A program made the position numbers and the translations under genes. From CANHCC01 sp040381555 (lineage in GTDB: Bacteria; Bacteroidota; Bacteroidia; J057; RFSG01), in assembly GCA_040381555.1 (NCBI GenBank), contig JBEIHC010000019.1, forward strand, positions 1 through 31,757: a stretch of 31,757 nucleotides of DNA, written 5' to 3'. Under the pieces are notes generated by a model. The model did no database searches. It was not told the DNA's origin and worked only from the letters and a program-made list of their open reading frames with translations. Of the stretch, positions 16,101 to 23,638 are shown piece after piece; position 1 is the stretch's first letter; each line of letters starts with the position of its first letter.

Positions 16101-16127
16101 GCCTAGTAGGTTTTTAGATGATTTCAT
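13101..16127 (-). CDS. Large T9SS-secreted repeat protein A
   Basis: A 1008-residue secreted protein. Residues 1-26 form a signal peptide ending in SFA, with Gln next. Residues 27-236 form an N-terminal domain (YTENFNSL ... AVDDVSIVACAG) typical of T9SS-exported proteins in this phylum. Seven repeats of about 80 residues follow, each opening SICxGxxxxL, with an aromatic-rich centre (PWxxxYTDGTT), a GITxxPY turn and TTYxL, and closing CxG; two conserved Cys per repeat could form a disulfide. Then comes an Ig-like module (TATYQWQMNGTPVSGA) and a T9SS type A sorting domain (FSIFPNPSKGIFTIEG ... GLYFIKIQ) in the last 80 residues. There is no catalytic domain. An adhesin or surface-fibre role is likely but unproven. 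The promoter-like TAAATTTA lies seven bases before the ATG. Confidence 0.88.
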   Translation of the reverse strand: MKSSKNLLGFLLLLSLLGISQKSFAQISITALGTPYTENFNSLASSSTSTSVPTNWNFLEVGTNANLIYTAGTGSGTAGDTYSFGASGNPERAWGGLNSGSMDTVNIGAQYTNNTGSTVTSLTITYTGEQWRKASGRLIPDTLFFSYSTNATTLGNGTWTNVSSLNFLTPSANFGSLVTAGLLDGNLTANRQTISFTVTGLSIANGQSIWLKWFDTNIAGTDDGMAVDDVSIVACAGTPTSDISSNSTICVGASSTLSVTYTGGQPWSFTWTDGTTPVNVTGITSSPYTFSVTPSANTTYTISNSNGPCGAASIGTSTASILVATVAGTAALSGNQTICTSTSTNLTYTMTGVAPWGITYTDGTTPVTVTGLTSAQYVLGITPAASVTYTVTSGTDNCGPVTISGSGISEITVDPSSPPTATLTGNNSICIGASSTLTVSLTNGTPWSFSYTDGTTVQNMTGITSSSTLLSITPTATTTYSLNSVSNAVCSGTTSGSAEVVVRALPTVSLSSAQSICAGATSQLSFALTGSSPWTVTYTSGTVSTTQTGITANPYLVTVTPNASTTYTATQVDDAFCSQAASSSSVITVATPPSASITGSQSICTGSAVQLSVALVGVGPWNLSYSDGANTTTVTGLTASPYLINLTPGSNVSYTITGISNECIGTITGSAAILNVSSPPSATMSGSTSICAGDSTILTINLLSSVTPYIITYTDGVTPTTIGGITSTVYTIVVSPSVSTTYSLTNITDVGVCPGNVLGNAIISVLPTASATLSGDQTICAGSTANLSLSLGGSAPWDVVYSNGTNNITLNGITANSFSISVTPTASATYSLISVSGGNCPGTINGSPVVVVNSVPAPVITGTQTLSISGVSGTATYQWQMNGTPVSGATNNSYNPTVSGTYSVVVTQNGCSGTSNALTVVITSIMDENPTIEFSIFPNPSKGIFTIEGNREIQTIEVVEVNGKIIQSTEIQYNKDSATVSMPSVAPGLYFIKIQSEKGQKVYPVMIQ

Positions 16128-16171
16128 ATGGATTTAAATTTAGCACAAAATACGGAAAAAAATACAAACCG

Positions 16172-16188
16172 AATCCGGAAATCGGATT
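16172..16188 (-). terminator. Possible weak terminator between the two T9SS genes
   Basis: AATCCG and CGGATT (16172-16177 and 16183-16188) form a six-pair stem with a five-base loop. On the reverse strand a T-rich tract follows about ten bases later. This would attenuate transcription from repeat protein B before repeat protein A. The stem is short and the T-tract is distant. Confidence 0.35.
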
Positions 16189-16230
16189 AACATTTAGTTA
16201 ACAAATTTCACGATGAAAAAAATATTTAGT

Positions 16231-19200
16231 CTATCCTACAATGATGAGTTTAGTCCTGAAAATGCCGAATTTATTGATAACTCGCAGGATATAAAGCCCC
16301 GGACAAATCTCCCCTTTTAGGCGCACTTCTCGCCAGACTCTGTTCCCTTCAGCCTGCGCATTTTCTTCGAAAATAATCTCCCCTTCTCGCGTAATGAGCG
16401 CAATATTCACTTTATCCCCACTATTTAAATAGTTAACCGAGAAAGCAAAATCTCCATCGCTGGGATTTTCATACACGACCACATAATCCATAAAAGGCTT
16501 TCTGACTTCAATCAAAGAGTCGAGCCGATTGGTACATTTCCCTAAAAACATCGTTAATCCGACCATATACTTGCCTGAACTCTGGTATTCATGCACCGGA
16601 AATGAATCTACCCGCTCTGTGCCATCTCCCAAATCCCACCTCAAACTATCTAATTCTGTTAATGTTGGATTGAATAGTACAAATAAGTTAGAATCCCTGC
16701 AGGTAAAAGCAGGGTAGGGCTTGGGATAAACCGGTATGTTAAAAGAATCTTTTCGAGTATTCTGGCAATTAGAATTTCGGACTCCTCCAATCTCCAAGGC
16801 AATCAGGCTGTCCTCTGTTGAATAAACCCAATTGTAAGGAGATTCTGTAATCCCAGGAATTGAATCTGATTGGGAATTTTTCGAAAAATAGTAAGTCCAA
16901 GGTCCGGGTCCAGAGAAATTCAAGGTTAATTCAGCTTCCTCCCCCTCACAAATCCATTCTGGTCCTGAAAGTGTCCAGTTGGGTATCTCATATACTCCAA
17001 TGCGCACGGTGTCCTGAATGTTCTGGGTTCCGCATGCATTTCCAGCTTGTGTCAAAATGTACTCTGTGTCCACAATTGGTGAACTGTTTAATGTCCAAGG
17101 ATTTTGAGTAATTCCTGAAACCTGCTGAGGAAGTCCATTTTCCGAAATTGTGATTTGCCAAGGACTGTCACCTGTGAAATCTACTGACAGTATTCCTTCC
17201 CCTCCTTTACAAAATGCGGTATCTCCCCGAAGATTGGCCGTAGCGGGATATAAAACTGTAAAAGCCGCATTTCCTCCTACGGTCCCCGTTCCACATTGAT
17301 TGTCACTCACTACTTGTAATTGATAGGTAGAAGAAATTTGTGGACTCACACTTAGGATATAATTTGCATTACTTATTCCCGTAATCGTTTGATTGTTTAT
17401 TCCATCCGACCAACTGATACTCCAGGGAGGTGCTCCTGTTAAGTTTAGACTCGCTTGTCCTGTTTGCCCCTGACAAATGGTGCTATTCCCACTTAATACT
17501 GCAGTTGGTGGATCTGCAACAAGTATGGTACTCGAGCTGCCCCCAGATCCGACACAAAAAGAATCAGAAACTGTTAGTAGGGTATAAACTCCTGTTCCTG
17601 GATTGGCAACATTCATGACCATCGGAGAGGTGTATATTCCCTGCATGGAATATTGAACGGAGCCATCTGTCCAGGTTAAACTCCAAGGGGGACTTCCCGT
17701 CAGATTAAAACTCAATTGTAAGGCATTGGGTCTGCAGACTATTTGTGGGCCAGAAACTTGAGCTGTGGGAATTGGGTTTAATTTGAGTTTGGCAATTCCA
17801 GAAACATTACCTGGGCAAACTCCGGAATTGGAATTTAATAATGTATAAGTCGTATTGGAAGTTACAGTAACAGGAAGGATAGCAGGGGAGGCCGATATTC
17901 CAGAAACAGAATACACTGTTGTTCCATCACTGTATTGAATGTTCCAGGGGGGGAATGCTGAAAAATTGAATTGCAGTAGGCCTGATCCAGATGATCCACA
18001 GAAGTTTTGCGAGCCACTTAAATTCGCCGTATGCGTGTACCCTTTTACTACCCGAGGATTTCCACTCAATGGGCTTCCTGCACCGCAAGTATTATTCACC
18101 TGAATTAAAGAATAGGTAGTGGATTGAACAGGATTTACGCTAATAATCCAGGGGCTGTTGCTAATCCCGTTTTGAGTGAAAGAATTGACTCCGTCTGACC
18201 AAGTTAAATCCCAGGGGGGAATTCCATTTAACTGAACGGTTAAATCTGCGGGAGGTCCTGTGCAGATGGTGTGGTCTCCGCTTAATACGGCAGAGGCCAA
18301 TCCCCAAGTCAACTCTGCATAGGCGGAAGTGTCTACATTCGTTCCGCAGGAAACTAAGGCTCTATAGCGTGAATCTTGAGTGAGGCCTGAATAGGCTTGT
18401 GTGCTGCTTGTATTACCTATTGCATTCCAACCAGAATAGGGAGGGTTGGCATATTCCCATCTTTGAATGAGGCCATTAAAGCCTGATAGGGTGAGATTGC
18501 CTGAATTTCCGGGGCAAATAGTCTGATTGCTGCTAACCATTCCTGCACTTAAGGAGGGGAAACTTCCAAAGACAATGGTTTCATTTCCTGCCTGACTCAC
18601 CCATCGTAAAGTGCCCGTGGAGGAGCTCGCCTGCCATCCATACATTCTAATCGTAATTTGGTCTGTTGCAGTTAGAGCAGGACTGCTCGTTAAAGGGATG
18701 GTTAAGGAAAAGGTTGTACTATTCCCAAAACTCGAAATGTCCAGCGCACTACCTATTGCTTGAGGAGCGCCATTATTCAGTAAATAATAAAATGCTACTC
18801 TTTGAGGGGGGTTGTTGGCACTTTTTCGAAGCCATAATCTTAAGGAATCCAAGCGAAATGGACAACCCGCACCCGATACAGTGAATTCAAAATAATCCTC
18901 ATCTGAAAATACTACTGTAGCTCCCGTGGACCAGCTTTCTGCATTAGTTCCCACCGGAAAAGAGTGATTTATACAGCCCAAACCAGGTCCTCTACTCAAT
19001 GAACTCAATGTGAGGCCATTTACGGGGGCGAACGAATTTGCTCCAGGACAAACTGGGGTGCTGACCGTTAAAGTACTTTGGAAAGTGGGAATTTGAGCAT
19101 TTACTTTGAGCAGGCCGATCGTTGTTCCCAATAGTAGGGTGACTACAATTAGGTTCCGAGTGAATAGAAATTCTCCAAAGTCAACTATACCTTTAAAGAT

Positions 19201-19233
19201 TTCTGTTTTATCGAATCGGAAGCTGCTACTCAC
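16231..19233 (-). CDS. Large T9SS-secreted repeat protein B, paralogue of A
   Basis: A 1000-residue protein with the same plan as the neighbouring repeat protein A. It begins with a long N-region, then a hydrophobic signal ending in KVNA before QIPTF. The start is GTG at 19233, as I see no ATG before the signal; an AAGG lies nearby. The N-terminal domain of about 200 residues differs from that of A. After an Ig-like module (about 245-315) come six repeats of about 80 residues with the same ICxG ... PWxxxWSDG ... GIxxxP ... TYxL ... CG pattern, the last two degenerate. A PKD-like domain (WDLGDGTERVDSFPVHEYQ) and a C-terminal sorting domain (YENPSDGDFAFSVN ... PGLYILRV) finish it. No enzyme motif is present. 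I infer duplication followed by divergence from a common ancestor with A. Confidence 0.85.
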   Translation of the reverse strand: MSSSFRFDKTEIFKGIVDFGEFLFTRNLIVVTLLLGTTIGLLKVNAQIPTFQSTLTVSTPVCPGANSFAPVNGLTLSSLSRGPGLGCINHSFPVGTNAESWSTGATVVFSDEDYFEFTVSGAGCPFRLDSLRLWLRKSANNPPQRVAFYYLLNNGAPQAIGSALDISSFGNSTTFSLTIPLTSSPALTATDQITIRMYGWQASSSTGTLRWVSQAGNETIVFGSFPSLSAGMVSSNQTICPGNSGNLTLSGFNGLIQRWEYANPPYSGWNAIGNTSSTQAYSGLTQDSRYRALVSCGTNVDTSAYAELTWGLASAVLSGDHTICTGPPADLTVQLNGIPPWDLTWSDGVNSFTQNGISNSPWIISVNPVQSTTYSLIQVNNTCGAGSPLSGNPRVVKGYTHTANLSGSQNFCGSSGSGLLQFNFSAFPPWNIQYSDGTTVYSVSGISASPAILPVTVTSNTTYTLLNSNSGVCPGNVSGIAKLKLNPIPTAQVSGPQIVCRPNALQLSFNLTGSPPWSLTWTDGSVQYSMQGIYTSPMVMNVANPGTGVYTLLTVSDSFCVGSGGSSSTILVADPPTAVLSGNSTICQGQTGQASLNLTGAPPWSISWSDGINNQTITGISNANYILSVSPQISSTYQLQVVSDNQCGTGTVGGNAAFTVLYPATANLRGDTAFCKGGEGILSVDFTGDSPWQITISENGLPQQVSGITQNPWTLNSSPIVDTEYILTQAGNACGTQNIQDTVRIGVYEIPNWTLSGPEWICEGEEAELTLNFSGPGPWTYYFSKNSQSDSIPGITESPYNWVYSTEDSLIALEIGGVRNSNCQNTRKDSFNIPVYPKPYPAFTCRDSNLFVLFNPTLTELDSLRWDLGDGTERVDSFPVHEYQSSGKYMVGLTMFLGKCTNRLDSLIEVRKPFMDYVVVYENPSDGDFAFSVNYLNSGDKVNIALITREGEIIFEENAQAEGNRVWREVRLKGEICPGLYILRVINKFGIFRTKLIIVG

Positions 19234-19309
19234 TCTTGCCTTGTTTATTTTAACCTGTAAATTACGGATTTAGATATTAACCTAGGATTAAGTATAGGAA
19301 GATTCGGCG

Positions 19310-19336
19310 TATTTTTGCCTGAATGGATTAATTTTG
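19310..19336 (+). promoter_or_regulatory. Two -7-like promoter boxes before the 177-residue protein gene
   Basis: TATTTTTG (19310-19317) and TAATTTTG (19329-19336) both match TAnnTTTG exactly, 39 and 20 bases before the ATG at 19357. Neither has a clear -33 TTG. Either could drive the gene; unlike several other genes here, this one would have a short leader. Confidence 0.4.
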
Positions 19337-19356
19337 TCCATCATTTGAAATAAAAT

Positions 19357-19890
19357 ATGACAAGTAGACAATTAGGAATTGGTTCCAGAATTACGCACCC
19401 TGAATTTGGGGATGGGGTAATTATCAACTATAGCAGCGAGATTTATCGAGTGTCTTTCATGGCCTACGGCGTTAAGGAGATTTCCAAAGATTTTACCGGT
19501 TTGGGGATTATCGAAGGCTTGGACCCGGATGAAGACCGAAATACCTTGGAGGATATCGAAAGAATGTTGGTTAAAACCTTACGGAAATGGTCAGATATTA
19601 CTGAGCCTGTTTTGTTAGGTCAAAGATGGACTGGAGGCAAAATGATTCTTCAGCCAGGAGATAGAACATTGGCTTCGAAAGAAGTGCCCATTGAAACCTT
19701 CTTCCATAAAATAGTTATGGTACGGGATCGTCTTAGAACTCTAGAGCAAAGAGTAAATGCCTCAAAACTCAGCGATGAAGACAAGGTTAACATCCAGCAA
19801 TACATCACCCGGATATATGGCTCTTTAACAACCTTCAATGTTTTATTCCGCTTTCAGGAAGATCAGTTTGTGGGAGAGAAAACCACCTAG
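19357..19890 (+). CDS. Conserved-looking cytoplasmic protein with an SH3/Tudor-like N-terminus
   Basis: I do not recognise a named family for this 177-residue soluble protein. The first 50 residues (GIGSRITHPEFGDGVIINYS, then IYRVSFMAYGVKEI) resemble the small beta-barrel domains of CarD-type regulators and the C-terminus of UvrD/PcrA helicases, with the same HPxFGxG turn, which often bind RNA polymerase or nucleic acid. The remainder is charged and probably helical, with a Trp-rich stretch (LLGQRWTGGKMILQPGD) and a coiled-coil-like segment near 118-150. There is no signal peptide. It stands alone between divergent and convergent neighbours. A nucleic-acid or polymerase link is only suggested by the N-terminal fold. 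Confidence 0.75.
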   Translation: MTSRQLGIGSRITHPEFGDGVIINYSSEIYRVSFMAYGVKEISKDFTGLGIIEGLDPDEDRNTLEDIERMLVKTLRKWSDITEPVLLGQRWTGGKMILQPGDRTLASKEVPIETFFHKIVMVRDRLRTLEQRVNASKLSDEDKVNIQQYITRIYGSLTTFNVLFRFQEDQFVGEKTT

Positions 19891-19920
19891 TAAAATCCTT
19901 TATATGTTGAATCGAATCAT

Positions 19921-21201
19921 TCAGGCTGTTTGTTTGCTGTAATAATATCTCAAAACGATAAGGAGAGAGAAAAACGAGGGAACCAGATGCAGGTAGGTAT
20001 AGGGTACAAGCAAGAATGCGAAAAAGAAGGCTAAGTAAATTTTAAAGGAGACGAGTAATTTTAAATCATCTGGAACATTTTTCCCGACATAATAGACCAG
20101 TAGGCCTGCAATAATTGTCCCTAGAACGGATCCAGCTAGATTTAACATTCTTGCAATCATAAATTTTTCTTCTAAACTTCCTGAGTGAAAAGTGTAGAGG
20201 TATGAGGCAAAGCCCATTCCCTGAAATAATTGAAAAGGCGGATCTCCAGCAGCTTGCCAAGCCTGACCTTTCCATTCCCCTAACGCAGCAATAGGGTAGG
20301 ATTCGAATCCACGCCAAAAAGAAAAAGGATCGGCAATTAAAAAGGGAATTACATACAAAATCAGCACGCCGGCAAATGCAAAAAGTGCGGCTTTGCGAAA
20401 TTTATCTTCTGACAATCCCTTATACATCATAATGTACAAGGGTAGCCAAAAGGCTAGTAAATATCTGGAAAGTAAGGTGAGAATCAATCCTCCTCCTCGT
20501 ATCCAAGGTTTGGAATAGGAGAAGCCAATTCCCAAGAGCAAATACCAGGCTGCGATTAAGGGTTCTATGGTGTGTCCAAAGGTATCCGGATTCCACAAAA
20601 GCCAGACGATTAATAAGACAAATGGTAGAATAATTCTCATCAAGCCAAAGACTCCAGAAAGTCCGGATTTGCGCAATAAATTCATCAATAGACCAAGGGC
20701 AATCCAAAGCATCCCCATGGCAGTCCACCGATGGTCAAAGCCGATTAGCTTGGAAATTAAAAAGGGCAACCACTGCATGGGTAAATAATTGGGGGTACAG
20801 GCAATGGTTCCACAAGTACCTTCTGCATATACTGGGCTGGCACTTAAAAAGCGGCTGAGATAAATCGAGTCCAGTGTGGGAATAATATCCGATATACTGG
20901 CATTGATGGGGTATTCTTGAATGATGAAGTGCAGCATCCCGGCAGTGCAGGCAACTCCGGCAAACCAAATTCCAATCAAATTTTTTCTTGGCATCTTTTC
21001 TCCTGAAATGCCTGGTCTATGCCAATGTTTAGGAAAAAGCAAGGGGATTATTGAAATTCCCAATGCTGAAATCATTAGGACTATAGGCGAAACTAAGAAT
21101 CCGAGTCGTGCCCTGAATATAGTCAGTAAAAGCGTTTCCGCAATAAAAAATGATAATACCAGGAATGGCGGAATGTGATACTTCAAAGTAGAAATTTTCA
21201 T
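19921..21201 (-). CDS. Polytopic inner-membrane protein, possibly a GT-C glycosyltransferase
   Basis: A 426-residue protein with about ten hydrophobic helices spread along its length. The first large loop after about residue 100 contains acidic residues and small motifs (SDIIPTLDSIYLSRFL, then YLPMQWLPFLISKL), and a central Arg-rich cytoplasmic turn (LTLLSRYLLAFWLPLY) follows; both recall lipid-phospho-sugar-dependent GT-C transferases such as family 87. No catalytic residue can be assigned with certainty. If correct, it would move mannose or a similar sugar from a polyprenyl carrier outside the membrane. It lies alone next to the repeat region, with a promoter-like TAAATTTA four bases before its ATG. 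Confidence 0.7.
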   Translation of the reverse strand: MKISTLKYHIPPFLVLSFFIAETLLLTIFRARLGFLVSPIVLMISALGISIIPLLFPKHWHRPGISGEKMPRKNLIGIWFAGVACTAGMLHFIIQEYPINASISDIIPTLDSIYLSRFLSASPVYAEGTCGTIACTPNYLPMQWLPFLISKLIGFDHRWTAMGMLWIALGLLMNLLRKSGLSGVFGLMRIILPFVLLIVWLLWNPDTFGHTIEPLIAAWYLLLGIGFSYSKPWIRGGGLILTLLSRYLLAFWLPLYIMMYKGLSEDKFRKAALFAFAGVLILYVIPFLIADPFSFWRGFESYPIAALGEWKGQAWQAAGDPPFQLFQGMGFASYLYTFHSGSLEEKFMIARMLNLAGSVLGTIIAGLLVYYVGKNVPDDLKLLVSFKIYLAFFFAFLLVPYTYLHLVPSFFSLLIVLRYYYSKQTA

Positions 21202-21205
21202 CGGA

Positions 21206-21213
21206 TAAATTTA
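21206..21213 (-). promoter_or_regulatory. Possible -7 promoter element of the polytopic membrane protein gene
   Basis: TAAATTTA (reverse strand) matches TAnnTTTG at seven of eight positions and ends four bases from the ATG at 21201, repeating the spacing seen at other genes in this window. Confidence 0.35.
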
Positions 21214-21296
21214 AGAAAAGTCTAGTCGAGTTGTTCTAAAGTGGAAAAGTATTGTGCGAAAGTATTGTCAGAATAATTCTAATCAAAGCAGGCTTG

Positions 21297-21770
21297 TTTT
21301 TCCGCAGGTTGCACAGATAGAACTAGAGTTGTGTATGGGAGGAACGCTTGGCAGATTTTGCAGAAATGTTTGGGGTTGTTTTTCCGCAGATTGCACAGAT
21401 AGAACTCGGGTTGTGTATGGGAGGATTGCTTGGCAGATTTTGCAGAAATGTTTGGGGTTATTTTTCCGCAGATTGCACAGATAGAACTGGTGTTGTGTAA
21501 GGGAGGATCGCTTGGCAGATTTTGCAGAAATGTTTGGGTTTTTTTTCGCAGATTGCACAGATAGAATTAGGGTTGTGTAAGGGAGGTTCGCTTCGCAGAT
21601 TTTACAGAAATGTTTTGGGTTGTTTTTCCGCAGATTTCACAGATAGAACTGGTGTTGTGTAAGGGAGGTTCGCTTCGCAGATTTTGCAGAAATGTTTGGG
21701 TTTTTTTTCGCAGATAGAATTAGGGTTGTGTAAGGGAGAATTACTACGCAGATTGTAGAAATGATTTTTC
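21297..21770. repeat. Tandem array of six ~82-bp units
   Basis: Units start at 21297, 21379, 21461, 21541, 21623 and 21703, with lengths of 82, 82, 80, 82 and 80 bases and a shortened last copy. Each has a T-run, CCGCAGATTGCACAGATAGA, a variable GTTGTGTA(A/T)GGGAGG centre, and GGCAGATTTTGCAGAAATG; the two GCAGATT halves are similar to each other. Length is not a multiple of three, so the open frames through it are not genes. There are no unique spacers, so it is not CRISPR. A solo half copy lies at 593-625. Confidence 0.95.
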
Positions 21771-21879
21771 TTTTTCTTTTTATGAGTTTTGTGAATTCTC
21801 ACTCAAGCCTGACATAGGTAATTAAATAGACCCACAGACTCTGGCCATCTCCAGACTCGACCTAGTCAAGGTCAACAAA
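21771..21879. other. Intergenic segment between the two repeat arrays
   Basis: I see no gene here. It is pyrimidine-rich at the left and then mixed sequence with a small inverted repeat (TCTGG at 21839-21843 with CCAGA at 21851-21855). Confidence 0.5.
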
Positions 21880-21928
21880 CTAACCACTAACCACTAACCA
21901 CTAATCACTAATCCCTAACCACTAATCA
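21880..21928. repeat. Seven tandem heptamers CTAACCA/CTAATCA
   Basis: Seven consecutive 7-base units read CTAACCA (three times), CTAATCA, CTAATCC, CTAACCA, CTAATCA. The last unit overlaps the stop codon of ispH (21926-21928), so the gene's 3' end is part of the array. Such slippage-prone arrays vary in copy number between strains. Confidence 0.95.
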
Positions 21929-22780
21929 AACTGCCTTTTCATTTGTCAAGTTTCGAATAGCTTCTGCCACTTGTTCCATGAGCCACATAGGCGTGGAAGT
22001 AGCACCGCAAATTCCTACAGATTCACATTTATCGAACCAGAAGGGTTCTATCTCGTTAGCATCCGAAATGAAATAAGATTGGGGATTGATGGATTTACAT
22101 ACTTCATACAATACTTTCCCATTTGAGCTTTTCTTTCCGGAAACAAAAATTACCACATCGTATCGGGTAGAAAAAATTCTAAGTTGCGGATCTCTATTGG
22201 ATACTTGACGACAAATGGTATCGTTAGCTTTAAACTCTTGACTTCTAGACTCAATCAGACTTTTTATCTTGTAAAATCCTTCTGTACTTTTAGTTGTTTG
22301 ACTAAATAGGGAAATGGGTCTTGAAAAGTCTATTTTCTCAATATCCTCTTCTTTGGTGACAATAATAGCTTCTTGATGTGTCTGTCCTATTAATCCATTA
22401 ACTTCAGCATGTCCCGGTTTGCCGTAAATGACAATTTGAACATCCTCCTCATAAGCATTGCGAACTCTGTTTTGTAATTTTAATACCACAGGACAGGAAG
22501 CATCAATTAATTCAATATTATTTTGCAAGGCGATTTTATAGGTCTCTGGAGGCTCTCCATGAGCTCGTATCAATACGGTGGTATCTTTTAACTCATTAAA
22601 ATCTGCGTGGTCAATTATTTTTAAGCCTTTAGCCTCTAATCGTTGCACTTCCTTGTCATTGTGCACGATGTCACCGAGGCAAAAAAGCGCACCCGTTTCA
22701 TTGAGATAATCTTCTGCCATTTCAATAGCATAAACTACGCCAAAACAAAAGCCTGAATTTGAATCTATTTCTACTTTCAT
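21926..22780 (-). CDS. ispH: 4-hydroxy-3-methylbut-2-enyl diphosphate reductase
   Basis: This 284-residue iron-sulfur enzyme makes IPP and DMAPP in the last step of the MEP isoprenoid pathway. The three cluster cysteines are Cys12 (SGFCFGV), Cys96 (DASCPVV) and Cys190 (DTICRQV). His40 (HND), His74 (RAHGE), His124 and Glu126 (GHAEVNG) are the substrate and catalytic residues. The usual GGKNSSNT loop is SGKKSSNGK and the usual GASTP is GATSTP, both tolerable variations. It is translationally coupled to cmk by an ATGA overlap. Its last codon lies within a heptamer repeat. Confidence 0.95.
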   Translation of the reverse strand: MKVEIDSNSGFCFGVVYAIEMAEDYLNETGALFCLGDIVHNDKEVQRLEAKGLKIIDHADFNELKDTTVLIRAHGEPPETYKIALQNNIELIDASCPVVLKLQNRVRNAYEEDVQIVIYGKPGHAEVNGLIGQTHQEAIIVTKEEDIEKIDFSRPISLFSQTTKSTEGFYKIKSLIESRSQEFKANDTICRQVSNRDPQLRIFSTRYDVVIFVSGKKSSNGKVLYEVCKSINPQSYFISDANEIEPFWFDKCESVGICGATSTPMWLMEQVAEAIRNLTNEKAV

Positions 22781-23484
22781 GAGTTAACTAAGTCTTCGGG
22801 AGAATTTTCCCTAATGATGCTTTGTGCTAGATTGTACACGATTCCTACTTGCTCTTCAATATCTAAATAAGAGGTATCAATCTCCACTGCATTTTCTGCT
22901 TTTCTCAACGGACTTTCTTTCCGAGTAGTATCAACAAAATCCCTGTGTAATAAATTTTCCCGGATTTCATTTTCTGCTGATGGGGTGCCTTTTTCTTCCA
23001 ATTCCAATGCTCTGCGCATAACGCGGATATCTAACTCGGCAGTAAGAAATACTTTTAACTCGGCCATGGGGAAAACAACAGTGCCAATATCCCGTCCATC
23101 CATTACTACCCCCCCATTTCTTCCCATCCATTGTTGCTGCGTGACTAAGAGTTTTCGGATTTCTTTCACGGTACTATATTCACTCACCAATCCGGAAATT
23201 TCGGGCATTCGAATTTGCTGCTCCACACAATTTCCATTCAAATGGATCAAAGGAATTTCGGAGTCCTGCGTAGGTCTGAAATCCAACTCGATATTGGGAA
23301 GAGCTTGGAGGATTTTAGATAAGTTTTCGTAGGGAATTTTGTGTTGGATCAAATACCAGGTTACTGCTCGGTACATGGCACCTGAATCAATAAAAATATA
23401 TTTCAGCCTTCGAGCCAATAATCTTGCGGTAGTACTTTTCCCACAAGACGAATACCCATCAACGGCAATGTTGATTTTTTTCAT
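22777..23484 (-). CDS. cmk: Cytidylate kinase
   Basis: A 235-residue kinase that phosphorylates CMP and dCMP. The P-loop GYSSCGKST is at residues 9-17, followed by DSGAMYRAVT (nucleotide-binding) and DGRDIGTVVFPMAELKVFLTA (lid and substrate region), all standard for Cmk. Length is normal. It precedes ispH in a coupled two-gene reverse operon, an arrangement seen in other Bacteroidota. A box resembling TAnnTTTG (TAACTTTA, 23500-23507) lies 15 bases upstream on the reverse strand. Confidence 0.95.
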   Translation of the reverse strand: MKKINIAVDGYSSCGKSTTARLLARRLKYIFIDSGAMYRAVTWYLIQHKIPYENLSKILQALPNIELDFRPTQDSEIPLIHLNGNCVEQQIRMPEISGLVSEYSTVKEIRKLLVTQQQWMGRNGGVVMDGRDIGTVVFPMAELKVFLTAELDIRVMRRALELEEKGTPSAENEIRENLLHRDFVDTTRKESPLRKAENAVEIDTSYLDIEEQVGIVYNLAQSIIRENSPEDLVNS

Positions 23485-23638
23485 TCGTAGAAGCTGATGT
23501 AAAGTTACGAAAAAGACTCAAGAATTGCCCCAATTCTAAGCAAATTCATAGAATCGTTTGATAAAGAGTGAAGTCTTTGGGCATTATTCTTGACTTCTTC
23601 TGTTATGATTGTTTATCTTGTAATTTCGTTACTGCTTT

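Noticed and set aside
21297..21770. CRISPR array
   Set aside because: Units are directly adjacent with no unique spacers, and no cas genes are present. The same holds for the 17-bp array at 31591.
21254..21802. Open frames through the 82-bp repeats
   Set aside because: The repeat length is not a multiple of three and the frames simply reflect repeated stop-free sequence.
21880..21928. Telomere-like repeat
   Set aside because: The heptamers resemble telomeric repeats only superficially, there are just seven copies, and they lie inside the sequence next to an essential gene.
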